Shown here in pieces: positions 36,457 to 45,430 of a DNA stretch of 64,000 nt (its first letter is position 1; every line of letters begins with the position of its first letter). Under the pieces are notes generated by a model that saw only the letters and a program-made list of their open reading frames with translations, had not been told where the DNA came from and did no database searches. Position numbers and translations under genes: made by a program. Origin of the DNA: Bacillota bacterium (GTDB lineage Bacteria > Bacillota > Clostridia > Saccharofermentanales > DTU023). Location of the stretch: the NCBI GenBank assembly GCA_023389255.1, contig JAEWER010000019.1, positions 128,790-192,789 on the forward strand. Direction: 5' to 3'.

Positions 36457-37302
36457 ATGAGTCTTTGGTTCAGTGAATTACACACCCCTAATGTGAAGCT
36501 ATCTTTCAAAATTAAGCAACAATTATTTGCCAAAGAGAGTGATTACCAACGCATCGAAATCTTTGATACTTACGACTGTGGCAAAATGCTAGTTTTAGAT
36601 GAGCAAGTGATGCTGACAGAAAAAGATGAATTTATTTATCATGAGATGCTGACTCATGTCCCCTTAGCTGTTAATCCTGATATAGAGACAGTTTTAGTGA
36701 TCGGTGGTGGCGATGGCGGTATTCTGCGAGAGTTGAGCAGATACCCGCAGATCAAACACTTAGAATTAGTTGAGTTAGATGAGCAGGTGGTAAAAGCCTG
36801 CCAAAAGTATTTACCGAAAACAGCTTGTGGATTTGCTGATCCCAGAGTCAAATTAATCTACGCTGATGGTCTGCGCTATGTACGCACCAAAACCAATGCC
36901 TATGATCTGATTGTGGTAGACTCTACCGATCCGTTTGGTCCTAGTGAAAGTTTGTTTACCAGAGAATTTTATGGCAATTGCTATAACGCTCTCACCGAAA
37001 AAGGTATTTTAGTTAATCAGCATGAGAGCCCGTACTATATTCGTAATCGTAATGAAGTAAGCAAGATCAGACGTAAGATGCAGGCGGTGTTTGAGAATAA
37101 TTATCTCTATCAGGCACATATTCCGAGTTATCCGTCAGGTCACTGGTTGTATGGCTTCTCCTCTAAATGTCTACATCCCATAAAAGATTTGCAGGCAGAA
37201 CGTTGGTTAAAACTGGGATTAAAAACTGATTACTATAATCTCAAGTTGCATCAAGGAGCGTTCGCACTGCCCAACTATGTGTTGGAATTGTTACGCGATT
37301 AG
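36457..37302 (+). CDS. speE: Spermidine synthase (polyamine aminopropyltransferase)
   Basis: 281 residues. FDTYDCGKMLVLDEQVMLTE, the decarboxy-AdoMet site VIGGGDGGILRELSRY (about 87), DEQVVKACQKYL and the catalytic region VVDSTDPFGPSESLFT (about 155) match SpeE. It transfers aminopropyl to putrescine. AAGGAAGGG precedes ATG 36457; a GTG one codon earlier is possible. Forty-five bases after speA. No AdoMet decarboxylase is in the window. Confidence 0.94.
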   Translation: MSLWFSELHTPNVKLSFKIKQQLFAKESDYQRIEIFDTYDCGKMLVLDEQVMLTEKDEFIYHEMLTHVPLAVNPDIETVLVIGGGDGGILRELSRYPQIKHLELVELDEQVVKACQKYLPKTACGFADPRVKLIYADGLRYVRTKTNAYDLIVVDSTDPFGPSESLFTREFYGNCYNALTEKGILVNQHESPYYIRNRNEVSKIRRKMQAVFENNYLYQAHIPSYPSGHWLYGFSSKCLHPIKDLQAERWLKLGLKTDYYNLKLHQGAFALPNYVLELLRD

Positions 37303-37465
37303 CACTAAAAGCACCTATTTAACGTAATTTATACGCATTAAATACCGCTAGTAGTGGTATGGAAATAAAAGATAGTTTAAGGTATAGCATTATCAAAAAG
37401 TGTAGCTAATGATAAAGATAGACTTTAGCTATACGAAGCTATATTTGTGGAAGATAGGAGGTTGT

Positions 37466-38200
37466 ATGTCATCCAAAGCAATTATCGGTATCAGCGGTAG
37501 CTGGATGTTAGATGAAGATGGTATGTTTCCTGGTTATGCCAGAGCATATGTTAATCACGATTATGTACGTTCAGTGACTGAAGCCGGCGGTATCCCCATG
37601 GTCTTGCCCTATGTAGAAAAAGCAGACCGCGAAGTAATTATCGAACAATGGTTAGAGCAAGTAGATGGCGTGATTTTGACTGGTGGTCAAGATTTATATC
37701 CACCTTTTTACGGTCAAGAGGCACGTGCAAAATTGTCTACCGTTTGGCCAGAAAGAGATGAGTTCGATACCATGCTCTATCAAAAGGCACTAGAAAAGAA
37801 AGTTCCGATTTTGGGCATCTGTCGAGGCTTTCAATTGATCAATGCGTTGCGCAGTGGTGAATTATTGCAAGATCTGAGTTATGCCGATCATGAATTGCTA
37901 AAACATTGGCAAGCTCATTCTCCCACCATGCATATCCACGAGGTTAAATTCGAAAAAGGATCTACTTTTGCTGAACTGTTTGGTGAAAGTGCGATGACCA
38001 ACAGTTTCCATCACCAAGCTGTCATGCGTGCAGGTGAGGGGTTGAAGGCTGTTGGACACACTAGCGATGGTGTTATTGAAGCGGTGGAAGATAAGGAACA
38101 CCGTATTTTGGCAACGCAATTCCATCCAGAGATGACATCGGGAGTTAGCGAGGGTGAGGCGAAATTGTTTAAGCACTTTGTGGAGATGTGTACAAAGTAA
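37466..38200 (+). CDS. Class I glutamine amidotransferase-like hydrolase (PuuD/peptidase C26)
   Basis: 244 residues. The nucleophile is C119 in LGICRGFQLINAL; the His/Glu pair is in ATQFHPEM (about 219). GVILTGGQDLYPPFYG and FHHQAVMRAGEGL are family segments. PuuD hydrolyses gamma-glutamyl-GABA in putrescine breakdown, and the polyamine neighbours suit that, but no other puu gene is present. AGGAGG lies six bases before ATG 37466; an earlier ATG at 37409 lacks a ribosome site. Confidence 0.85.
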   Translation: MSSKAIIGISGSWMLDEDGMFPGYARAYVNHDYVRSVTEAGGIPMVLPYVEKADREVIIEQWLEQVDGVILTGGQDLYPPFYGQEARAKLSTVWPERDEFDTMLYQKALEKKVPILGICRGFQLINALRSGELLQDLSYADHELLKHWQAHSPTMHIHEVKFEKGSTFAELFGESAMTNSFHHQAVMRAGEGLKAVGHTSDGVIEAVEDKEHRILATQFHPEMTSGVSEGEAKLFKHFVEMCTK

Positions 38201-38276
38201 GCACATTTAACGCTAGATCTGAAACTAACATAAACTCAAACCCAACTCTAAACTAATGAATTTGAGGAGACGAACA

Positions 38277-39668
38277 ATGTCAATTTCCAAGCAGAGCGTA
38301 AAGCGCTTCGGCTACTGGTCGATTGTGCTTTTAGCCATCAATAGTATTATCGGTACAGGTATCTTCCTAAACCCCAAGTCAGTTATTTTACTCTCCGGTA
38401 CATGGGCACCCGTAGTATATATCGGTGCGGCTGTTTTTGCCTGTGTGCTCGCAGTTACTTTTGCTTCTGCAGCTAAGTATACCCGTAAAAATGGTGCAGC
38501 TTTTGCTTATTCAACGGTTGCCTTTGGTGATAGTGTAGGCCTTTATATTGGCATTACCCGTTTCGTTGCAGGTGCTATTGCTTGGGGCGTTATGGCGACC
38601 GCCGTCGTTTCAAGTACCATTGAAATTTTCATGGGTAAAGAAAATAAGACGTTTACCAATGTGACCATTGGTTTCTTGCTGTTAATGGCAGTTGTTTTAG
38701 GAATTATTTTCTCAGGTACCTACGTCACTAAGATTTTCAGCAACCTGTCCACAGTAGGTAAAGTGGCAGCTTTGGCAGTTGCCATCATCGCTGGTTTAGT
38801 TATTTTCATCAAAACTGGTGAAAACCACATGCATGAAGTAAACAGCGTCTTAAACGATGCAGGTGAACCTGTGGTAAAACCCATGAACTTTAATCTGTTC
38901 ATCACAAGTGTAATCGCAGCTTTCTACGCTTTTACTGGCTTTGAATCAGTTGCTTCTGCCGCCAGTGAGATGGAAGAACCGGAAAAGAATTTACCCAAAG
39001 CAATTCCTGTAGCTATCGGCATCATTGCTTTAGTGTACGTAGGTATTGTTACATCAGCTATGTTGGCAAATCCTGTAGCTATTATGCAAAGCAAAGATAC
39101 CGTTGGTTTAGCTTCTGCCTACAGCAATCCTTGGATCAAAAACATCATAACTTATGGTGCTGTGCTCTCCATGTTTGGTATCAATATCGCAGCTGGTTTC
39201 TCCACGCCGCGCGTATTTGAAGCTATGGTTGATGAAGGTCATTTACCCAGCTTCTTAAGCAAGCGCTCCAAAAACGGTGTGCCTGTTACAGCATTTATTG
39301 TGACAGCAGCTATGGCTATTATTGTGCCGATGGCTTTCCACTACGATATGCAAGGAATTATGATTATTTCTTCAATTTCACGTTTTGCTCAATTCTTGGT
39401 TGTACCTATGGCAGTCATTGTTTGCTATAAAGGTATGGCGAAAAAACAAATTTTACAGGCTAAGGGCAATGTGATAACTGACGTAATCGTACCCATCTTA
39501 GGATTCTTGCTCACAGTCTTGTTACTGGCAATGTTTAGCTGGCGCTCCAGCTTCTCCTTAGAAGATGGAAGCCTGAACTACTATGCTATTTCAGCCATGA
39601 TTTTTGGTTATGTAATTTTACCGCTTTTGGTTTACATTCCCTACAAAGCAGGCAAGTTCAAAAAATAA
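38277..39668 (+). CDS. APC-family amino acid/polyamine permease
   Basis: 463 residues and twelve helices. GYWSIVLLAINSIIGTGIFLNP (first 20 residues shown as VLLAINSIIGTGIFLNP) is the helix-1 substrate loop. FYAFTGFESVASAASEMEEP (about 220) is the helix-6 glycine/acidic signature of APC transporters. Neighbours suggest arginine, agmatine or polyamine as substrate; unproved. GAGGAG lies nine bases before ATG 38277. It ends at a terminator shared with the convergent ureohydrolase. Confidence 0.9.
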   Translation: MSISKQSVKRFGYWSIVLLAINSIIGTGIFLNPKSVILLSGTWAPVVYIGAAVFACVLAVTFASAAKYTRKNGAAFAYSTVAFGDSVGLYIGITRFVAGAIAWGVMATAVVSSTIEIFMGKENKTFTNVTIGFLLLMAVVLGIIFSGTYVTKIFSNLSTVGKVAALAVAIIAGLVIFIKTGENHMHEVNSVLNDAGEPVVKPMNFNLFITSVIAAFYAFTGFESVASAASEMEEPEKNLPKAIPVAIGIIALVYVGIVTSAMLANPVAIMQSKDTVGLASAYSNPWIKNIITYGAVLSMFGINIAAGFSTPRVFEAMVDEGHLPSFLSKRSKNGVPVTAFIVTAAMAIIVPMAFHYDMQGIMIISSISRFAQFLVVPMAVIVCYKGMAKKQILQAKGNVITDVIVPILGFLLTVLLLAMFSWRSSFSLEDGSLNYYAISAMIFGYVILPLLVYIPYKAGKFKK

Positions 39669-39687
39669 ATGCTAAATGAAAGAGTAG

Positions 39688-39714
39688 AAAAGGGGTTCAT
39701 TTTGAACCCCTTTT
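39688..39714. terminator. Bidirectional intrinsic terminator
   Basis: 12-bp perfect stem AAAAGGGGTTCA with its complement and a TTT loop, between convergent genes; it overlaps the ureohydrolase stop codon by two bases. Confidence 0.93.
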
Positions 39715-40579
39715 ATTTGCTAGCAAGCATGATGCACAATTCTCGTAAAATTTTGCAGGCAGCTGCCGTAGATACACCAGATTGATCGTAATGGGGGGAT
39801 AATTCCATAATATCTATGCCCACAATATTGCAGTCTTTATAGGCTAGTAAGGCGTTGAGCAGTTGCATAAAAGTAGCTCCGCCAGGTTCAGGTGTACCTG
39901 TGCCCGGCAGGACGGATGGATCTAACACATCTAGATCCAACGTTAAATAGATTGGTGTTTTAGCAGAAGCGAGTTTTTCGGCAACCAAGCTGGCATCATC
40001 TAGCGTTAGCGGATGAAAATCTAAATGCTCTTTCGCAAAAGCAAATTCTTCTTTTAAGCCAGAGCGGATACCGAAAGAGTGAATTTTTTGATCTCCTACA
40101 AGTTCCCAGCAACGCTTGATTACAGAGGCATGTGACAATTCGTTACCCAAGTAATCATCACGTAAATCGGTATGAGCATCGAAGTGAACGATTTCCAAAT
40201 TAGGATAGTGCTTAACGCATTCACGCACAGGACCTAAAGTGAGTAAGTGTTCACCACCTATCATTAGCGGAATTGCTTTTTTTGCCAAAATCTGTGCTGT
40301 CTGCTCTTCTAAAGTTTGTAAAGTTTTAGTTTGTACACCAAAGGGAAGTTCCAAATCACCTAAGTCATAGACTTTGTAATTTAATAAATCTAAATCTTGG
40401 TAGGGGCTATAAGTTTCTAAGCCAAAAGATTCTTCACGCATACGAGCGGGCGCAAAGCGAGTGCCGGGTCTAAAGCTACAAGTACTGTCGTAAGGTGCAC
40501 CGTAGACTAATACACGAGCATCTGTTGCATCTTCGGCAAAGCCACAAAAAGTTAAGCGATTACTTTCTAAATTAACCAT
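39713..40579 (-). CDS. speB: Agmatinase-type ureohydrolase
   Basis: 288 residues. Binuclear Mn ligands are in GGEHLLTLG (about 113), HFDAHTDLRD (about 137) and LTLDLDVLDPSVLPGTGTPE (about 213). Length and the GTGTPEPGG loop favour agmatinase over arginase, consistent with speA and speE nearby. It would give putrescine and urea. The start at 40579 follows GGGAGG; an in-frame ATG 12 bases earlier abuts the msrAB stop. Confidence 0.88.
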   Translation of the reverse strand: MVNLESNRLTFCGFAEDATDARVLVYGAPYDSTCSFRPGTRFAPARMREESFGLETYSPYQDLDLLNYKVYDLGDLELPFGVQTKTLQTLEEQTAQILAKKAIPLMIGGEHLLTLGPVRECVKHYPNLEIVHFDAHTDLRDDYLGNELSHASVIKRCWELVGDQKIHSFGIRSGLKEEFAFAKEHLDFHPLTLDDASLVAEKLASAKTPIYLTLDLDVLDPSVLPGTGTPEPGGATFMQLLNALLAYKDCNIVGIDIMELSPHYDQSGVSTAAACKILRELCIMLASK

Positions 40580-40591
40580 GTATCCTCCCAA

Positions 40592-41539
40592 TTATCGCTG
40601 TTCAACATAGGGTAATAAACGGGCGTAGCCCAGTTCTCTCATCTTAGTTAAAGGTACAAAACGAAGAGATAGTCCGTTGATACAAAACCGTAAGCCTCCT
40701 TTAGCGCTAGGTCCATCCTCGAACACGTGTCCTAAATGAGAATTAGAGGCTAGAGCCGAGACTTCAGTTCTTTGTAGCATGAAGCGAAAATCTTCTCTAT
40801 ACCGAATGATGTCAGTGGTAATAGGCATGGTAAAGCTAGGCCAGCCACAACCGGCATCAAACTTATCGTCTGAGGAAAATAGAGGTTGTCCGCCGACAAT
40901 GTCAACATAAATTCCTGGCTCTACCACCTTGTTATATTCGTGACTGTGAGGAGCTTCTGTGCCCTGTTCTTGCGTTACTTTATAAGCATATTCATCGAGC
41001 TTTTCTTTAATTTGCTTAAGTTCATCTTCGTCAGCTTGCGGTGGATATAGCACAACAGACAAAGCTTTTTTAGGATTGATGTGACAATAGCCATCAGGAT
41101 TTTTCGTTAAATAATTTTGATGATATTCTTCAGCTGGAACATAATTTTTTACTGCTTCTAATTCGATAGCAGATATTTGTCCTAAACTCTCATCTAATAG
41201 CGCTAGTGATTCACGAGCGATGCGCTCGCTTAAATCATCTTCTGTCTCGAAATAAATACCAGTGCGGTATTGTCTACCCTGGTCAGCTCCTTGCTGATTT
41301 ACGCTCAATGGATCGATTACACAATAGAAACGATCTAAAATTTCGGCTAGCTTTATTCTGTTAGGATCGTAGCTGATCTTGACACACTCAGCATGATCTG
41401 TTTCTTTGATAGCGTTATAATTGGTCTGTTCTGTCTTGCCGTTGATGTAACCAACTTCGGTTTGACAGATGCCAGGAAGTTGTTGAAAGAAGGATTCTGC
41501 TCCCCAAAAACAACCAGCGGCTAAAAAAATTGTTCGCAT
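40592..41539 (-). CDS. msrAB: Bifunctional methionine sulfoxide reductase MsrA-MsrB
   Basis: 315 residues. The MsrA domain (1-160) has the active Cys in AAGCFWGAESFF. The MsrB domain (about 190-310) has FDAGCGWPSF, SNSHLGHVFEDGP and the catalytic Cys in LRFCINGLSL. It reduces both S- and R-methionine sulfoxide. No signal peptide, so cytoplasmic. It lies 12 bases upstream of the agmatinase start and is probably co-transcribed. The resolving cysteines were not assigned. Confidence 0.95.
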   Translation of the reverse strand: MRTIFLAAGCFWGAESFFQQLPGICQTEVGYINGKTEQTNYNAIKETDHAECVKISYDPNRIKLAEILDRFYCVIDPLSVNQQGADQGRQYRTGIYFETEDDLSERIARESLALLDESLGQISAIELEAVKNYVPAEEYHQNYLTKNPDGYCHINPKKALSVVLYPPQADEDELKQIKEKLDEYAYKVTQEQGTEAPHSHEYNKVVEPGIYVDIVGGQPLFSSDDKFDAGCGWPSFTMPITTDIIRYREDFRFMLQRTEVSALASNSHLGHVFEDGPSAKGGLRFCINGLSLRFVPLTKMRELGYARLLPYVEQR

Positions 41540-41591
41540 AAAAACCTCTCGATTGCGTTAGTAACTACAACTAAAGTTAACACATAGCTAA

Positions 41592-42002
41592 ATGAAAACT
41601 CGTAATTTTTATCAACGTAGAGATCTTTGTCTGATCATTATAGTTTTATTGGTTTCTGGTGCCGTCTGGTGGCTCACTAGTCAAAACCGCTTGATTAGCG
41701 ATGATCTAGTAGCAAGAGTACAGAGTTCAGGAGATATAGTGTTAGAAATACCGCTTAACTCAGCTCATTTTGGCACTTATCAGGTGCCAGATAAGCAGGT
41801 GGAGTTGGAAGTGAGTGAAAAGGGTATTCGCTTTTTGCACAGCAACTGTCCCGATCAGATTTGTGTTAATGCGGGCAATTTAAATACTAATGGTAATTTT
41901 GCTGCCTGCATTCCTAACGATGTTTTAGTGAAAGTTGAAAAGAGATTAGGTGATGCGAATAAGCCAAATTCGACAGCGCCAGATGTAGTTATAGGTAAAT
42001 GA
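41592..42002 (+). CDS. NusG domain II-containing membrane-anchored protein
   Basis: 136 residues. An N-terminal signal anchor (residues about 12-29) is followed by an extracytoplasmic beta domain with SEKGIRFLHSNCPDQICVN and the ACIPNDVLVKVE ending. These are typical of the NusG-domain-II family often found with Gx transporters and ApbE. Its stop overlaps the next start (ATGA). Role unproved; the conserved cysteines and context suggest redox or FMN-linked work at the cell surface. Confidence 0.83.
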   Translation: MKTRNFYQRRDLCLIIIVLLVSGAVWWLTSQNRLISDDLVARVQSSGDIVLEIPLNSAHFGTYQVPDKQVELEVSEKGIRFLHSNCPDQICVNAGNLNTNGNFAACIPNDVLVKVEKRLGDANKPNSTAPDVVIGK

Positions 42003-42526
42003 GTAGGTATAGTAAAACAAAACATCTAACATTTTTAGCTTTTCTCTTTGCTGTTGCCATGGTTTTAGCTACGCTAGAGAGTCTGTTTCCGCCACCCTTG
42101 CCTATACCGTTACGTTACGGTCTAGCCAATGTGGTAGTAATGTACCTGCTCTATGAACATAGTAAGCAAGATGCCCTAATTATAGTTTTACTTAAAGCGC
42201 TATATGTTTTACTACTTCGAGGACTAATAGCTGGGGTGCTGAGTTTGAGTGGCAGTCTTTTAGCGTGGCTCATTTTAGTTGTTTTACTACTGCCTAAACT
42301 TAAAGTTAGCTACTTGCTAGCTAGTACAATGGCAGCTATCGCCCACAACTTAGCGCAACTAGTGGTGGTTTCTGTACTCTACAGCAGTTTGATCAGTGAT
42401 GGTTGGCAGCTTTTGGTTGCCCCACTTATCTTTTGGGGTGCTGTGACAGGTGTTGTTAGCGGTCTAGTACTTAAAATTATTCTGCCGAGAATCCGACCGA
42501 TTATTCAGGCATATCACATAAAGTGA
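41999..42526 (+). CDS. Gx transporter family membrane protein
   Basis: 175 residues and five to six helices. ESLFPPPLPIPLRYGLANVVVMY (the segment from about 28; PPLPIPLRYGLANV is the diagnostic core) and LSGSLLAWLILVVLL identify the family once labelled heptaprenyl diphosphate synthase component I. Such small S-component-like proteins sit beside NusG-domain-II and ApbE genes, hinting at flavin or quinone-precursor uptake; that link is inference. Confidence 0.85.
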   Translation: MSRYSKTKHLTFLAFLFAVAMVLATLESLFPPPLPIPLRYGLANVVVMYLLYEHSKQDALIIVLLKALYVLLLRGLIAGVLSLSGSLLAWLILVVLLLPKLKVSYLLASTMAAIAHNLAQLVVVSVLYSSLISDGWQLLVAPLIFWGAVTGVVSGLVLKIILPRIRPIIQAYHIK

Positions 42527-42532
42527 GGACAT

Positions 42533-43684
42533 ATGATGCACATAACCACAAGAGGCAGAGCAAAGGGCATAGTTATTTGGTTTTTATTGGGCTGTTTTCT
42601 TTTAGTTAGTACAGGCTGTGATATGAAAAAGAAGACTGAAAATAGTAGATCACAGATAACGGTTGACAGAGAAATAAAGGATAAGCAACAACATGAATTT
42701 TTAGGTTATCTCGATACTTTGACAGTAGTAATTGCCAAAAATATTACGGAAGCTAAATTCCAAGAGCTCTGTCAAACACTTGAAGTCGAACTTAAGCGCT
42801 ACGATCAGCTTTTTAATTCTTTCAAAGAATATCCAGGTAGCAACAATATATGGCGCATTAATCAACAACCAGTAGGTGAACCGTTAACGATAGAACAAGA
42901 TGTCTATGACTTATTGTTAAGAGCAAAAGAACTAGAAGAGCAAGCTCCTTTTGCTAATCGTTTAAGTGTAACGTCAGGCTATTTACTGGATTTGTGGCAG
43001 GAATATCGCACGCAAAAGCAGACTCCCGATGTACAAGCATTAAAAGATGCAGCTAAGAAATCAGGCTGGCAGTTTGAGCTAAAAAAGAAAGATGGTAAAT
43101 GTACTATCACTCGTCTTGCGGATATTAGGTTAGAAACAGGAGCAGTAGCTAAAGGTTTTGCGATGCACTTGATAGCAGATAAGTTGGAGCAAAAGGGCTA
43201 CAGCAATGTCTTGCTTAGCGTTGGCGGCGATGTGGTGCCTGTAGGGAAAAGCAGTGACAAGTGGCGAGTTGCTATACAAAATCCATTACAAAGCATCAAA
43301 GGAGATGAACTGGCACAAAAACTGTTGCAAAAGCATGCCTCTAAAGACGCTTACGCTGACTTAGCAAAAAAAGATTTTTTAGAAATACAAACAGTCGAGC
43401 AGGAAGCAGTGGTGACCAGCGGTATTTACGAACGCTACTATTTGCAAGGAAATGAGTGGTATCACCACATTATTGATCTGCAAACCCTGTATCCGGCTAA
43501 AAATTATCTTAGCCTTACAGTTACAGGGTCAGATATTGTTCTGTGTGATTTTTTATCTACTTATTGCTTTAATCTCACTCTAGATGAGATTAAAGAGCTG
43601 AGCAAAATATATCCCGATTACCGCATAATGGTGGTAGATCGAACGCTGAAACAAAGTGAATTTGGTGGGAAAAAACATGGATAA
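42533..43684 (+). CDS. apbE: FAD:protein FMN transferase lipoprotein
   Basis: 383 residues. A lipoprotein signal ends at LVSTGC (about residue 29). The ApbE fold shows ETGAVAKGFAMHLIADKL (about 203), LLSVGGDVVPVGKS and the metal-site region VVTSGIYERYY (about 286). It attaches FMN through a phosphodiester bond to Thr of exported flavoproteins such as Rnf/Nqr subunits or extracellular electron-transfer proteins. None of those targets is in this window. The last eight bases overlap the amylase start. Confidence 0.93.
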   Translation: MMHITTRGRAKGIVIWFLLGCFLLVSTGCDMKKKTENSRSQITVDREIKDKQQHEFLGYLDTLTVVIAKNITEAKFQELCQTLEVELKRYDQLFNSFKEYPGSNNIWRINQQPVGEPLTIEQDVYDLLLRAKELEEQAPFANRLSVTSGYLLDLWQEYRTQKQTPDVQALKDAAKKSGWQFELKKKDGKCTITRLADIRLETGAVAKGFAMHLIADKLEQKGYSNVLLSVGGDVVPVGKSSDKWRVAIQNPLQSIKGDELAQKLLQKHASKDAYADLAKKDFLEIQTVEQEAVVTSGIYERYYLQGNEWYHHIIDLQTLYPAKNYLSLTVTGSDIVLCDFLSTYCFNLTLDEIKELSKIYPDYRIMVVDRTLKQSEFGGKKHG

Positions 43685-45125
43685 TCCAATTACAATTCAA
43701 TATTTTGAATGGTATTTACCGGCAGACAGTAAACACTGGCAACGCCTAAAAGATAACGTACAAGGCTTAGTTGAGATGGGTGTTGGTGGCGTGTGGTTAC
43801 CTCCTTGTTATAAAGGAACAGGTGTAAATGACGTAGGCTATGGTGTTTACGATCTCTATGATTTGGGTGAGTTTGAGCAAAAAGGCACAGTTGCAACCAA
43901 GTATGGAACTTTAGCTGAATTAGAAGAAGCGATCAGTACTTTGCATGAGCATGGTATCGCAGTCTATGGTGATTGTGTTATCAATCATAAAGCGGGAGCC
44001 GATGAAACAGAATTATTCAAAGCTGTAAAAGTAGATCCCAATAACCGAGAAAAGCAAATTTCAGAACCTTTTGATATTAAGGGGTGGACTAAATTTACAT
44101 TCCCTGGTCGTGGCAATAAATACTCCGAATTCAAATGGAATTTTAATCACTTCACTGCTACAGACTACGATGAAATCAGCAAGCAAAGTGCAATTTATCG
44201 CATTTTAGGCGAAAACAAAGGATTTTCTCAAAGTGTTGACGACGAAAAAGGTAATTTTGATTATCTGATGTTTGCAGATATTGATTACGATCACCCTGAT
44301 GTGCGCCAAGAAATTAAAAAATGGGGTAGCTGGTACGTAAATAAACTCAAACTAGATGGGTTACGTCTAGATGCACTCAAACATATTGATGAAACTTTTA
44401 TCGATGAGTTTGTGCAGAGCGTGCGTCAAAACACAGATAAAAATCTTTACATGGTAGGCGAATACTGGAATGGTGATGTGGGCAAACTCAAAGAGTATCT
44501 AGCTCAGGTCAATACATGGTTAGCGTTATTTGATGTTGCTTTGCATTTTAATTTTTATCATGCGTCAAATAGCGGAGACAGTTACGATATGCGTCAGATT
44601 TTTGCGAACACGTTGGTGGAAGATAAACCGCTAAATGTGATGACTTTTGTTGATAACCATGATTCACAAAAAGGTCAAGCGCTGGAATCATATGTGCAAG
44701 AATGGTTTAAGCCACTAGCCTATGCCTTAATTCTCTTGCGTGAAGATGGCTATCCCTGTCTTTTCTATGGTGATTACTACGGCTGTGGTGGCGATAATCC
44801 GACTCCCGCACTAAAGGACAAACTAGACCCATTACTTAAAGCCCGTAAACAACATGCTTATGGCGAACAAAGAGATTACTTTGATGATCCTAACTGCATC
44901 GCTTTTGTACGCTTAGGTGATGATAAACATGAAAAATCAGGGCTAGCTTGTATCTTGAGTAATGGAGAGGGTAAGAGCAAGTATCTGGAGATGGGAACAT
45001 TGCGCGCAGGGCAAGAATGGTACGATTTGACGGGCAATGTAACTGATACTGTTATGCTAGATGAAAAAGGCGGAGCTGAATTTAGTTGCGCCGGAGGCTC
45101 AGTATCGATCTGGGTAGAAAAATAA
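43677..45125 (+). CDS. Cytoplasmic alpha-amylase, GH13
   Basis: 482 residues without signal peptide, like the AmyA/GH13_5 cytoplasmic amylases. Catalytic residues: nucleophile D232 in GLRLDALKHID, acid E262 in VGEYWNG and D329 in FVDNHDSQ. It should hydrolyse internal alpha-1,4 glucans or maltodextrins. Its ATG at 43677 overlaps the apbE stop by eight bases, an odd functional pairing that implies coupling. Confidence 0.93.
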   Translation: MDNPITIQYFEWYLPADSKHWQRLKDNVQGLVEMGVGGVWLPPCYKGTGVNDVGYGVYDLYDLGEFEQKGTVATKYGTLAELEEAISTLHEHGIAVYGDCVINHKAGADETELFKAVKVDPNNREKQISEPFDIKGWTKFTFPGRGNKYSEFKWNFNHFTATDYDEISKQSAIYRILGENKGFSQSVDDEKGNFDYLMFADIDYDHPDVRQEIKKWGSWYVNKLKLDGLRLDALKHIDETFIDEFVQSVRQNTDKNLYMVGEYWNGDVGKLKEYLAQVNTWLALFDVALHFNFYHASNSGDSYDMRQIFANTLVEDKPLNVMTFVDNHDSQKGQALESYVQEWFKPLAYALILLREDGYPCLFYGDYYGCGGDNPTPALKDKLDPLLKARKQHAYGEQRDYFDDPNCIAFVRLGDDKHEKSGLACILSNGEGKSKYLEMGTLRAGQEWYDLTGNVTDTVMLDEKGGAEFSCAGGSVSIWVEK

Positions 45126-45159
45126 AAGTAAATTCAAACTTGAAATAAGAGGTAACAAG

Positions 45160-45420
45160 ATGAAGCAGATAACACTTTTTTACTTGCAAAACTGTCCACA
45201 TTGCCAGCAAGCATTTGCACATCTAGCTGAACTTAAACAGCAACCAGAATATCGTGACATTGAGATTACACAAATCGAAGAAAGCGAAGAAGCTGAGTTG
45301 GCAGAACAATACGACTATTTTTATGTGCCTACTTTTTATATTGGAGCAGAAAAGGTACATGAAGGACATGTAGAAAAAGAAGATGTTGAAAGAGTGTTGC
45401 GTCTAGCATTACAAAACTAA
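45160..45420 (+). CDS. Small thioredoxin-fold protein (glutaredoxin-like)
   Basis: 86 residues. The active motif is C12-P-H-C15 at the end of the first strand, with a cis-Pro in YVPTFYIG (about 58) and a glutaredoxin-like acidic helix. It resembles thioredoxin-like proteins with a CPHC pair. AGAGG lies nine bases before the ATG. It is ten bases upstream of the TolQ/ExbB-like gene and may be part of that transcript. Confidence 0.85.
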   Translation: MKQITLFYLQNCPHCQQAFAHLAELKQQPEYRDIEITQIEESEEAELAEQYDYFYVPTFYIGAEKVHEGHVEKEDVERVLRLALQN

Positions 45421-45430
45421 GGTATATATT

